Assembly: GCA_030248065.1 (NCBI GenBank) | Contig: JASAMV010006225.1 | Span: forward strand, 1-64,000 | Direction: 5' to 3' | Source: Rhynchonema sp. JSB1_4 | Lineage: Eukaryota > Nematoda > Chromadorea > Monhysterida > Xyalidae | DNA: 64,000 bases | The notes under the pieces: model-generated | Database searches by the model: none | The model's input: the letters and a program-made list of their open reading frames with translations, nothing else | Told to the model about the DNA's origin: nothing | Made by a program: the position numbers and the translations under genes | Shown: positions 1 through 8,415 of the stretch, piece by piece | How the letters are laid out: the number at the start of each line of letters is the position of its first letter | How positions within the stretch are numbered: the first letter of the stretch is position 1

Positions 1-366
1 GTATAGTCCAGCCACGTGCTCATGAGACGACTCTTTTTAAAGCTTGCTTGGCCAGATTCAAAAATGCGCCGGTTACACGGGTTTTCGCAAACAAAAGAAA
101 GAGATTGGGCCGAGACAGATGATGACAAGTTCCAGCTGGCTGACCTCAATTTGTTGCGTGCTTACGCGAACAGCAACGTTGTTCAACACACAAATGTTTT
201 GGGAGTGAAAAGGGAATTGACGCACCGAGGTGGAGAGCGTGGTTTTAAAAAAATACGTGCGTTTCTCTTTCTTTCATTTCCGAAATACGTGGAACCGGAA
301 CATTATTGGATCCGTTCAAGTCAACTTCAAAATAAGTCGTCTCATGAGCTCGTGGCTGGGCTATAC
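1..366. mobile_element. MITE with 31-bp terminal inverted repeats
   Basis: Bases 1-31 and 336-366 are inverted repeats of each other, matching at about 28 of 31 positions, and share the core GCTCATGAGACGA. The interior is non-coding. A long reading frame crosses it (16-453) but shows no domain, and I treat it as chance. A diverged relative lies at 44496-44660. The element sits in what looks like an intron upstream of a DRAM-family terminal exon (484-753). The window starts at its edge, so its target duplication cannot be read. No transposase is present, so it is non-autonomous. Confidence 0.75.
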
Positions 367-483
367 TATATGTGGAGGTTTGTGAAAAGATACGGAATCG
401 GCTTGACTGTGCACGGTGCACGCATGAAGTTGTCATATTTTTGCAGTCTGTAATAATTCTATCCGGTCACCTTTTAAATTCAG

Positions 484-753
484 GGTTACACCGGCCATCT
501 AATTGACACGTTCGGGGAGTGGGTGTATGCGATGCTCATATTCGCGTATCTGCTCACTTTCGCAGTCGAGCTGAAACAGTGCGTTTTGCACGCACCGAAA
601 GTGGAGTTGAAAGCGCATGTGTTGAATAAATTGGGAGCTGGCAACCCAGATAGGTGGATGGTACCCTCAGTCAACACTGGTGGTGACCAAAAGGCTGGAC
701 AAATCAACTACGGATCAACTATTGATCAGAATGATAGCAACTTGCACATGTAA
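484..753 (+). CDS. Terminal exon of a DRAM/TMEM150-family gene (copy 0, truncated by window start)
   Basis: A good acceptor (TTTTAAATTCAG) precedes an open exon starting GYTGHLIDTFGEWVYAML and ending with TAA at 751-753. It aligns with the last part of human DRAM2 (around GYVLHMITTAAEW, the last membrane helix and the cytosolic tail). The helix and the tail motif PKVELKAHVLNKLGAGN are nearly the same as in the two downstream copies (ends at 4616 and 17052), so this is the last exon of a third tandem paralogue whose 5' part lies left of the window. Compared with the other copies the tail runs about 30 residues longer before its stop. DRAM proteins are multi-pass membrane proteins of the lysosome/endosome linked to autophagy. 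That role is known for the family and not tested here. Confidence 0.7.
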   Translation, partial: GYTGHLIDTFGEWVYAMLIFAYLLTFAVELKQCVLHAPKVELKAHVLNKLGAGNPDRWMVPSVNTGGDQKAGQINYGSTIDQNDSNLHM

Positions 754-1716
754 TTCGCGTGTTCTGTTTATTTCACCGCTTATGTTTGTTCTTGTATTCC
801 ATCATGCAACAGACATCACAATTATACAGCCTGAGTTGTGAAACTGAATAAAAAAGATGCGAATCCGCCTGTGTGTGGATCGAGCAAGTACAATGAAATT
901 GAAAATACAAGAAATGTGGTACAATGAAATTGAATAAATGTATTTTCATGAACGTAATCTAGCTTGAATGAAACATCAGCCTCAGTGTCCGTGGTCCTTG
1001 TTTTTTCAGGTTTCGTAAATAATCCGGCAAAAGCTCTGACGCTGACGGAAGCATTATTGGAGCTGGAGGTGGATAAATTGGTGATGGCAACCCAGGATGG
1101 TGTCCATGCCCACACTGGCCACAGCTTAATGACCGCGGGCGGGACAGGTCTTGTCCAAGACTAAACCGATTTTTGATCGAGGCGAATAGCAACTTGCAGG
1201 TGCAATGCGGGTTATTCGTTCACACGTCACTGGGCAATATAAAACTTGTTAAATGTTTGTATTTCACGTTTTTTATTGCTATGAACACTTCGCGAATCGC
1301 AGCACGTTTTCAGCGAAAACAGCCACCGTTATGTGCACACAATCACAACACAGTGACAAAAACACAAAGGTAACTACAAGGTTTATAATCAATTTGCTGA
1401 TGCGCAGAATGACGTTACGTTTGACGGATATAGGTGTCTAAAAAATTCATAAAACCAAACTGCAAAATTGCCAATTTGAAATAGCATGGCAGCAGCAAGC
1501 ATAATAACGAACAGGCAAGTGTTGTTGTTGGTTACACCGTTGCAATATTGTGGTCTGTCCTCCCCGCGGTCTCCTTTTGGCCTGTCGCTGACAAGTTTTG
1601 GCTTGTGTTTTTTGACTGCTGATGTTTCATCATCCGATGTTGCCAATTTGGTGGTGCCTGCGGCCCAGAATAACGTGTGGCGCCAGATTGAACACAAAAA
1701 AGGTTTCACTGGTTTT
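754..1716. other. Non-coding stretch with a degenerate echo of the DRAM tail
   Basis: No convincing gene. Around 1069-1215 the string GATAAATTGG..GATGGCAACCCAG, and later AATAGCAACTTGCA, resemble 607-640 and 733-748 of the DRAM terminal exon. This suggests a diverged local duplication of that exon's 3' end. A TTTTTTCAG acceptor-like site stands at 1001-1009, but the reading after it is not recognisable. Nothing else stands out up to the start of the tandem unit. Confidence 0.35.
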
Positions 1717-1830
1717 CGGCTGCCTGGCTCCAGCTTTGGTAATGTTCATGGATGGCATCTTTCCGCAAGGAACTTGTTGTGCGCTGAGTCAGCGACACCT
1801 CAGAACGTCCACGCTGTTGTGATCTGTGTA

Positions 1831-2006
1831 TAGTCGGACAATTCTTTTGGGAGAAACTTTTCAAACGCGTTGCCTGATCCGTGAAGCGCGTGATGCGTGC
1901 ACTGGCCATAGCGGTCACGTGACTTCTGCAGCCAGTGCACACATAATGCGCTTTGCGGATCAGGCAACGCGGTTGAAAAGTTTCTCCCAAAAGAATTGCC
2001 AGAGTA
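1831..2006. mobile_element. 176-bp palindromic MITE, TA target duplication
   Basis: Two arms of about 70 bp (1837-1906 and 1931-2000) are inverted copies reading CAATTCTTTTGGGAGAAAC from the outside in, around a centre near 1907-1930. It is flanked by TA on both sides (1829-1830, 2007-2008), as expected for Tc1/mariner-mobilised MITEs. The transcript of either strand would fold into a long hairpin. The same MITE in the right tandem copy (6614-14189) is split at its centre by the composite LTR element. Confidence 0.85.
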
Positions 2007-2185
2007 TAACTGACTGCCTCTCTCCAACGTATGATTACTGCACTCAGTTACTGCACGAATACATTGCCTGTAAGTGCCTCCGAATGTGAGAGTTCTCCAA
2101 ACAGAACGTCGTTGCCAGGGTTACTGTCAAAGACGCATGAGCTGATAAAAAGCCTAGCTACCGCTGATTTATATTATGGATAAAC

Positions 2186-2600
2186 GTGCAGGAGGAACAC
2201 GACATGTTTTTGTCAACTAAGGTTCTTCTCAGCCTAAGATACATAGTCCCACGCATGATTCCCACAGTGGCATATTGTCAACGCAACTGCCTCTGTTTCG
2301 TGCAGACGCAGCAGGATGTCTGTTATGTATCGTCAACGCACGGACTCTCACTATTCGAGTGTGTAGCAACTCTGCATTGATTTCATCGCGCTCACGTGCT
2401 TTCCTTCCATACTAATGGCGTCACATCATAGTTTGAATTACATAAATCTGCACAGGTGACACACAGCACACGAATCACAGTCAGTTGTGTTGACAACAAT
2501 TGCATCAGCCGCCGGAACAGACACGAAAAATCATTATGTCGCCGACGGTATTTTAATTGATGCCGATGACCTGTGTCAACGACGTTACACTTGGGTGCCG
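2186..2600. repeat. Dispersed repeat with internal inverted segments
   Basis: Part of this stretch (about 2270-2340) is, in reverse, closely similar to 55392-55470 in an intron of the PAN gene; both share the strings GACATCCTGC and GCACGAAACA. The segment at about 2470-2500 is a further inverted match, so the copy here is partly palindromic. Element ends were not found. A 64-codon frame at 2186-2380 is identical in the right tandem copy but has no recognisable domain and is better explained as repeat DNA. Confidence 0.5.
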
Positions 2601-3303
2601 CAACTTTGATTGTATACAGTATGCTGTTCACAGAAGCTTGGCTGGTCCCGGTGGCTACGATGGTGTCAGGCGTTTGCACTGCTTTCATTCCGTGAGTGCA
2701 TCTGAGCAGCCCTCTTTAGGGCCCCTTCTTGGTTGTAGCTGGTTTTCAGTGACGTAGGAGAGGGGTTAGCAGCTTAGGAGTACCGTATCCTCTCCGAGAA
2801 GTTACAAGAAAGAAAAAGAACCCCTAAACCGCAACATTTTCACTTTTTCTGACACTTCAAATGTCAAAAAAATCGCGCGCCCGCGCCTCTATTGCACGCA
2901 TTTTCACCAGCTTCTAGCGGTTCCGGGCACGAAAAAGTCAAAATTTTTGCGCGCTGTGGGTAACTGCTTTCATGTACATGGCTCAACAGGCGCTGAATTT
3001 TGAAAAAGCACAACGGTTGAAAAAAAACAGAGTTGCAGAAATGAAACAAGCACTGTATAAAAATGATTTTTCGCCCAAGTGGTAGGTTAAATTCAGACCC
3101 CCAGCTGGTTTCATTGGTATTGAATACCGTATTTTTCGGTTCCCAATTTGCAAGGGCTAACCTAATGCTAACCTTACTCTCAAGCATGAGCCTAAACCCC
3201 AAAGCCCAAGTCACTCCGGCCAGGGTCCCAGAGGATCGGGCCCTATCTATACCGGACGATCTTCATTTAAACTAAATGTTCCTCACTTCTGGTGTGTGTT
3301 TAG
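2601..3303. other. Non-coding region upstream of DRAM copy 1
   Basis: No first exon for the DRAM gene could be found here, although one encoding its N-terminal helix is expected. Poly-A and poly-T runs and short GC-rich patches are present. The same region occurs at about 14780-15751 in the right copy, there interrupted by a MITE. Confidence 0.4.
3118..3126. other. Tc1/mariner-type excision footprint
   Basis: The left tandem copy reads TA-TTG-AA-TA at the site where the right copy holds a complete MITE (15304-15568) flanked by TA and starting TTGG / ending CCAA. A double TA enclosing two or three bases from each transposon end is the classic scar of Tc/mariner excision. It implies that the MITE was present before the duplication and later left this copy. 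Confidence 0.65.
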
Positions 3304-4616
3304 GTACGCAATCGGTGTTGAGCTCAACCACATCAACCCCCATTGGCCGTACATCAGGTATGGGTATGGTGCTGAAGACACGTCGATTTCGACCGTAATA
3401 ACCGCAATTTTCAGCATTAACGGCATGCACGCCCGCGCACCAGAAAGCTGTATTTTCGGCCAGCTGCTCAATATAACGGCACTTTTCAGTCAGTTTTGTT
3501 TCTCGACACGATTATTGAAGTTTTCATGAAAGAAATTCAAAACCATACCCAAAATCCCCCGTCTAATCCCAACCTATGCAGTGGGTCTGTGCGTGTACCT
3601 GCGACATCGCCAAATGGTCACCCTCTACCATCATACAATGTTGCGCGTTGACAAATGGTGGCGCGTCGCCAGTGTGCTCGCAATGTGGCTTGGTCTCGTT
3701 GCTGCATTCTGCACAAGTATCGTCGCTAACTTTCAGGTGAAGCTATTAGAGATCCACATAGGTATTGTACAATACATATCAATTGCCCTGAGCAAGAAAT
3801 TGCTTGCTCGCAAATCACCTGATGATGTTTTGCAACACCAGATGAACAAGCTTCTCACCGTGCATATAATCGCGGCGTTGTGCGCATTTGGCGGTGCGCT
3901 CATCTACATCTGCATGCAGACCATGCTCACGTTCGCGCTCAAACCACGACTGCATTCCGATTGGTTGTGTCACGTGAGGCTGGCCATCTGTGCCCTAAGC
4001 GTGGCGTCGCTTGTTGCATGTCGGTGAATTGTTTGACTCAAAAACATTGTTATCATCGGACGCGACATTTTCGACAACAGCGGGGTTGTCCACTTATCGT
4101 CCGCGCGGACTATGGGTGCAAGTGTTTGAGGGCTCTAAGTATAGCAACGCATTTTGGGAAAAGCTAGTCCAGTTTCAAAATTGACTTCTCTTTTTTCTCA
4201 GGCTTGGGCTCACGATTAGACTTCGGCCAAACCTTGAGCCAACCCGTGCATTCTATCGCGAAATCGAAAATTCGTGTTTTCTCTGTCAAGGCAATTGGAC
4301 CAGCTTTTCCCAACATGCTATGGCAACTCCCGGTCTGAAGAATATATCCGGCGCGTTCACAATGACGACAAATAGGATCGTGAAACATTGGGACTGAGCG
4401 GTCCCCGAAAAAAGCACTCATATCTGCCGTATTACAGATCTTGTTGGCTCGGCGCTCGCCAATCACCGATTCGCAGCAGCTTGCGTTTGGGTGTATGCGA
4501 TGCTCATACTCGTATATCTGCTCACTTTCGCAGTTGAGCTCAAACAATGCATTGTGCACGAACCGAAAGTGGAGTTGAAGTCGCATGTGTTGAATAAATT
4601 GGGCGCTGCCAACTAA
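3304..4616 (+). CDS. DRAM/TMEM150-family membrane protein (tandem copy 1; N-terminal exon not found)
   Basis: Exons recognised: 3304-3357, 3415-3488, 3582-3736, 3842 to about 4020, about 4082-4156, and a terminal exon ending with TAA at 4614-4616. Splicing gives HINPHWPYISINGM, ESCIFGQLLNITA, a loop ending YLRHRQM, SIVANFQ, and the last helix near WVYAML. These match human DRAM2 in order (HIDPALPYISDTG, EKCLFGAMLNIAA, SIVANFQ, AAEW). DRAM-family proteins have about six membrane helices, sit in lysosomes or endosomes and promote autophagy. Intron 3737-3841 carries a stop in the right copy only, which is harmless because it is intronic. In the last exon the usual E before W is changed to V (CVW), while the right copy keeps CEW. 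The splice joining the last two exons is uncertain. Confidence 0.7.
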
Positions 4617-5667
4617 ATGTGAGGATGGTATACCTTCGGAGACCAGTACACTGTACATAGCAATGATTGTGCTGACTGTTATCAATTTTCAAACTGTTAA
4701 ACATTCGTTATTTCACATTTTACAACCAAAATCATCACGTGGTGTTGCAGTAAAATCGAGCAGTAACATAAATCAACCACTTGTATCATATCACAATAGT
4801 TTTGATGGGTGTTAGTTAACGACGTGGTACGACTTGGATTGAACGCGGAATTACGAAATATTTACAAGCAGAAATATGATTCATTTTCGAGTTGCGCAAC
4901 GCGGAGTGCATTTTGCGGAAATATTTCGGAAGCGCCAACACAAAAAACGCGTTCAACCCAAATCCGTCCGAAGTAACTCAGGTACGATAAAGTCCATGGC
5001 AATGACAAGAAATAAGCGGATAAGTCCAATCTTGTTACATAGTAAAGAAAACAAAAAAACGTCAAAAAAATGTTGCCAATTTTCTGTCTGCATACTGAGC
5101 ACCGATACTTCAGTATCAAACCTGCCAGACAGGGCTGACTTGCGGATATGACACATCACAATTCGGGGCTCGCAGACAATTAGCTGATGTTTCATGTACA
5201 AGGTATATAAATTCGCGAACGCATATCCGACACAAAAGACTGTAATTGAAAAACAAAAATGTAAATCGAGGATACATGGGGTAGCCATGATTGCACACTC
5301 GGGTTTCCTGTCATATTAGTTGTACGAACACTCTGTGTAAATAGCACAACGGTGGATTCAGATGTTTCATGACGGTCGCATGAAACTTGCTTTGGTCTCG
5401 GCCATCAAGCAGTGCCCTCCTTAAAAGCAACCACATACCGCACCAATTTTTCATGCTCCGGAAGGAAGTTTCATTGGACCAATGTTGCTGTACAGCAGTC
5501 GCAGTCAAACTTACGGAGCCTCGAACAAGAGAGACAAAAAGACGCCTGCAATGGATGTTCGCTGAGTTATACCATGATTTGCAGGCACAAGTTTCAAGTC
5601 TGAGCCTCCAAAAGTTCGACCCCAAGCAACAAAACCGGAGGATTTAAAAAAAACAACAAGAATGTAT
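4617..5667. other. Convergent 3' region between DRAM copy 1 and the SELENOT fragment
   Basis: The DRAM gene (+) and the SELENOT fragment (-) end towards each other, so this is probably their 3' untranslated DNA. In the right copy the equivalent stretch (17053-18103) would be the 3' UTR of the intact SELENOT and must hold its SECIS element if TGA is read as Sec. Several reading frames conserved between copies are open by chance. A hairpin lies at 5364-5386. Confidence 0.4.
5364..5386. other. Perfect 8-bp hairpin in the SELENOT 3' region
   Basis: GTTTCATG and CATGAAAC are separated by 7 bases; the same hairpin occurs at about 17800-17822 in the right copy. It overlaps the dispersed GATGTTTCA motif. 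It lacks the TGA/GA quartet and the apical AA of a SECIS element, so I do not call it one. Confidence 0.5.
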
Positions 5668-6497
5668 TTAGAATCCACCGAATTGATCGGCTTGTGCCCC
5701 GCCAGCCGCAGTCGACGCCCCGGTCATACGCATTTGACTGTCCAGAATCTGCACCATTTCTTGCGGTGACGGCACACGACCCGTCTCCAGCTTCGACCAC
5801 ACTGGCACGTCTGAAAATAAAGGGTTGAATGATTGGTCCCCTTTGTTGTTATTGTCAACAAATATTATCTGTAATTTCCAGATCTGTTTTTTTAATCAGC
5901 TGTCCCATTACGTTTGGCGTGTTTTGGCCCAATAAAAACAATCAATCGTCATTGCTACAAATTTAGTTGGCACACAAAGTGTGCTGGACACTCACGCAGA
6001 GACCCAAAGGAAAGCTGGGAATGCAGCCAGTGATGCTTTACCGCCGATAGACAACCATAGGGCAGTTGTGAAGAACTTACTAAGTCCAAGGCCCACTTTC
6101 GATTCACCGCGTATCGCGTTAAAAGAGCCAACTAAAAGTTCCAAAAATCGACCAAAAACCCCACAAGTTCTACGCACCGTTGTATAGTAAGTTTCTAATT
6201 TCGTTGCCTCATGCATTTTTACAGACGCAGGAAAACTCCCGTTCGAAGTCGAAGCAGGCAACAAGCTCAACACACAGTCAACAAGCCACGCAACTGGCTT
6301 GTGTGCGTTTCGAATGTTTCAGTCACACAAGCTGTGTGTGTCAGCTGCGTGGCTTGTTGACTGTGTGTTGAGCTTGTTGCCTGCTTCGACTTCGAACGGA
6401 AGTTTCCCTGCGTCTGCAAGAATGCATGAGGCAACGAAATTAGAAATTTACTATACGACACTTCGAAAGCTCCCGTTGAAATCAGTTGTCCCTCGAC
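5668..6497 (-). pseudogene. SELENOT 3' fragment, broken by duplication and a MITE
   Basis: The last exon (5668-5810) encodes VPVWSKLETGRVPSP and ends FGGF-stop, as in the intact gene. The preceding exon is present only in part (6178-6184 and 6456-6497, encoding EGQLISTGAFEV). It is interrupted near its 3' end by the MITE at 6185-6453 and cut at the duplication junction, where unrelated sequence begins. Exons for the redox motif are missing, so this copy cannot make a functional protein. It may be transcribed only by chance. Confidence 0.85.
6185..6453. mobile_element. 269-bp palindromic MITE inserted in a SELENOT exon copy
   Basis: The two halves are near-complete inverted repeats of about 105 bp each, with outer ends TAGTAAGTTTC and GAAATTTACTA, flanked by TA (6183-6184, 6454-6455). 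The empty site in the right copy reads GTTGTAGGACAC (18601-18612), so the insertion came after the duplication or was lost there. Its termini resemble those of the MITE at 22852-23084. Confidence 0.9.
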
Positions 6498-6694
6498 TGC
6501 GGCTGCCTGGCTCCAGCTTTGGTAATGTTCATGGATGGCATCTTTCCGCAAGGAACTTGTTGTGCGCTGAGTCAGCGACACCTCAGAACGTCCACGCTGT
6601 TGTGATCTGTGTATACTCTGACAATTCTTTTGGGAGAAACTTTTCAAACGCGTTGCCTGATCCGTGAAGCGCGTGATGCGTGCACTGGCCATAG

Positions 6695-6903
6695 AATATA
6701 GTGACGAGAAGACTCTTATTCACTGTTGGCTTTCTACTGCTACTTTATTCATTCCATTCCGCAAATCCAACTGCACTGCAACTGAACAAGCAACGCTAAG
6801 TCACACAGTATAAGCATTCACATTCCGTTATCAGTACGTGGGTTTTCTAGGCCCGCGCACTCTTGTCAGACACAACATAAGCTTGCACAATATCGTCACG
6901 ACA
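6695..6903 (-). repeat. LTR, family A (3' LTR of the left minus-strand module)
   Basis: 209 bp, differing from 7601-7809 at only two positions. Read on the minus strand it starts TGTCGTGACGA and has a GAATAAAG polyadenylation-like signal about 60 bases before its end. It is followed on the plus strand by a pyrimidine block that is a polypurine tract on the minus strand, which fixes the orientation. Confidence 0.8.
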
Positions 6904-6922
6904 TTCTCCCCCTCAAGAAGCT
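6904..6922 (-). other. Polypurine tract of the family-A module
   Basis: On the minus strand this reads CTTGAGGGGGAGAA directly before the LTR start TGTCG, the normal place for the plus-strand primer. A very similar tract, TGAAGGGGGAGGA, precedes the family-B LTR at 13884. Confidence 0.65.
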
Positions 6923-7582
6923 CAATAAATGAATATGCCTCAAATTTCTATCTCAAATGAATCATCCCTACGTTCAAATGAATCTCGCTCAAATGATGAA
7001 TCGATCACAATTCCAGTCCAATCGGCTCAGTGTCACCTTGAGTGACCATCAGGCATGAATCCATCTGTGGCCCTCCCAACTGTCCTCGGTCCGGCCTTGT
7101 CCGCAACGTCAGACAGCCTGTCGGTGACTGCACATGCGTTTGGGGAGTCTCGTGTGTTCGCTTCGCCCTCGTTCGTCGTTTGTTGCTGTTCGTTGCAGTT
7201 CGTTGCCATCGACTTCGACTATTGTTGACCGTGTGGAGTGATTGGTTGGCTATTGGAGTTGATGTTCAACGTATCAGTGTTGAAGGGTTGTACTGGAGGT
7301 GCGACCACCCTCCAGGAGCTGCATGCAGTGGACGACTATGCTCCTCCTCCCCCTTGAGAAGAGAGCGACGTTGCCAACACGAATTGAATGTCACACGACG
7401 CCGTTGAATTTCGTCACTGGATTTCACATTTGCGCACACGTGGCCATAAATTTTCAGTGCACGTCACAAAATGTGCACATAATCAACTTTTGTTCAAAAT
7501 TTTGTGCCAGCTCACACAACAAATGGCTGCACGACCAGGGGACACGACATTGGACTTCTTTCGCACTCGGATTCGACTCGAC
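6923..7582 (-). other. Short non-coding interior of the family-A module
   Basis: About 660 bp between the tract and the presumed primer site. No gag or pol motif was seen in any frame, so LTR-interior-LTR (6695-7809, 1.1 kb) looks like a TRIM-type non-autonomous element or a deletion derivative. A second purine-rich block (minus strand) lies near 7338-7356. Confidence 0.5.
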
Positions 7583-7600
7583 GCGACAGGATTATGCCAG
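7583..7600 (-). other. Putative primer-binding site of the family-A module
   Basis: Just inside the 7601-7809 LTR the minus strand reads TGGCATAATCCTG after one spacer base. The leading TGG would pair with the CCA end of a tRNA. Which tRNA was not determined. Confidence 0.45.
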
Positions 7601-7809
7601 AATATAATGACGAAAAGACTCTTATTCACTGTTGGCTTTCTACTGCTACTTTATTCATTCCATTCCGCAAATCCAACTGCACTGCAACTGAACAAGCAAC
7701 GCTAAGTCACACAGTATAAGCATTCACATTCCGTTATCAGTACGTGGGTTTTCTAGGCCCGCGCACTCTTGTCAGACACAACATAAGCTTGCACAATATC
7801 GTCACGACA
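7601..7809 (-). repeat. LTR, family A (5' LTR of the left minus-strand module)
   Basis: Matches 6695-6903 at 207 of 209 positions, so the two are a recent matched pair. Its outer edge directly abuts the truncated plus-strand gag frame of the BEL/Pao part, with no trace of a family-B 5' LTR between them. Confidence 0.85.
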
Positions 7810-8415
7810 TTACAGATCACATGGCTCGCGCTGATCGAATCGTTGAAGGCGAATCAAGCTGAGCAGAAGCAAGAGCAGGCGCTGTACGATGTCAAATGGA
7901 CGAGTGAACGAGAACCACTGTGCGAACAGGCAGAGGAGTGGCTTTCATTTTTTGATGCAAAGAAAGAGGAAATTGATGACATTGTCAAGCAAGTAGGTCG
8001 TAAAAGCCGCACAGGCAGTGCCGAGAATGTGACGGCCGGGTCTGGTTCTGGTGTTGAAGCACTGGTTCCGATTGTGCAACAGCTGGCCAATCTTCAAGTT
8101 GCTCAATCGAAGCCACAAAAGCACGTGAAATACGAGAATTTGAAGCCGCTGAAATTTGATGGCCAACTAAAAAATTGGCCGGAGTTCTGGTGCCAGTTTA
8201 AGGCTAACGTGCACGACGACAATACGTATTCGAAGCAGGACAAGATGGGCTTGTTGAAACGCAGTCTCGAACCGAACGTTGCTGCCGAAATTGAGGGACG
8301 CCCAATGACAGACGAAGGTTATGATGAGGTTGTTGCGTTGCTCGAGAAAAGGTATGGTGACAAAAAGCGTTTGAAAACGTTGTACATCAATCAGTTGCAA
8401 ACCTTCCATGTTTGA
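7810..8415 (+). pseudogene. BEL/Pao gag, 5'-truncated and frameshifted
   Basis: The frame is open from inside the neighbouring LTR to a stop at 8413-8415. It shows a Glu/Lys-rich helical stretch and a segment around LKFDGQLKNWPEF that is typical of BEL/Pao Gag. The true N-terminus has been lost at the junction with the family-A LTR. The Gag reading continues without a gap in the +1 frame from about 8408, so a single small indel near 8400-8410 separates it from the long pol frame. A programmed shift is possible but no slippery site is obvious. It cannot give an intact Gag as it stands. Confidence 0.7.

Larger units (their letters stand above)
1717..6497. repeat. Left copy of a ~4.8 kb tandem duplication
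   Basis: From CGGCTGCCTGGCTCC at about 1717 this stretch is nearly identical to the sequence that starts again at about 6501 and, once the LTR insertion is removed, runs to about 18647. Differences are scattered substitutions, small indels and whole-element insertions: a MITE at 6185-6453 here only, and a MITE at 15304-15568 in the right copy only. The right junction at 6497/6501 falls inside SELENOT exon 5, with a few extra bases between the copies. The duplication is therefore recent and broke one SELENOT copy while doubling the DRAM gene. Confidence 0.9.

Noticed and set aside
16..453. 145-codon open frame at the window start
   Set aside because: It crosses both inverted repeats of a MITE, has no domain, and overlaps an intron-like region before the DRAM exon.
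2186..2380. 64-codon frame identical in both tandem copies
   Set aside because: Lies in a dispersed repeat; no signal peptide, domain or splice context.
4164..4685. 173-codon minus-strand frame conserved at 16600-17121
   Set aside because: It is antisense to DRAM exons. Conservation is explained by the recent duplication, and the plus-strand reading matches DRAM.
5530..5600. Minus-strand stem GCCTGCAA/TTGCAGGC as a SECIS candidate
   Set aside because: A good stem, but without a TGA/GA quartet or apical AA at the required spacing. Left open for a covariance-model search.
6906..7600. Open frames between the two family-A LTRs (for example 7042-7407)
   Set aside because: No gag/pol motif on either strand, and Arg/Cys-rich low-information translations. 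Treated as retroelement interior.
7560..7600. tRNA-like 3' half next to the family-A LTR
   Set aside because: GGATTCGA and a CCA end look tRNA-like, but there is no cloverleaf upstream. Better explained as the complement of a primer-binding site.
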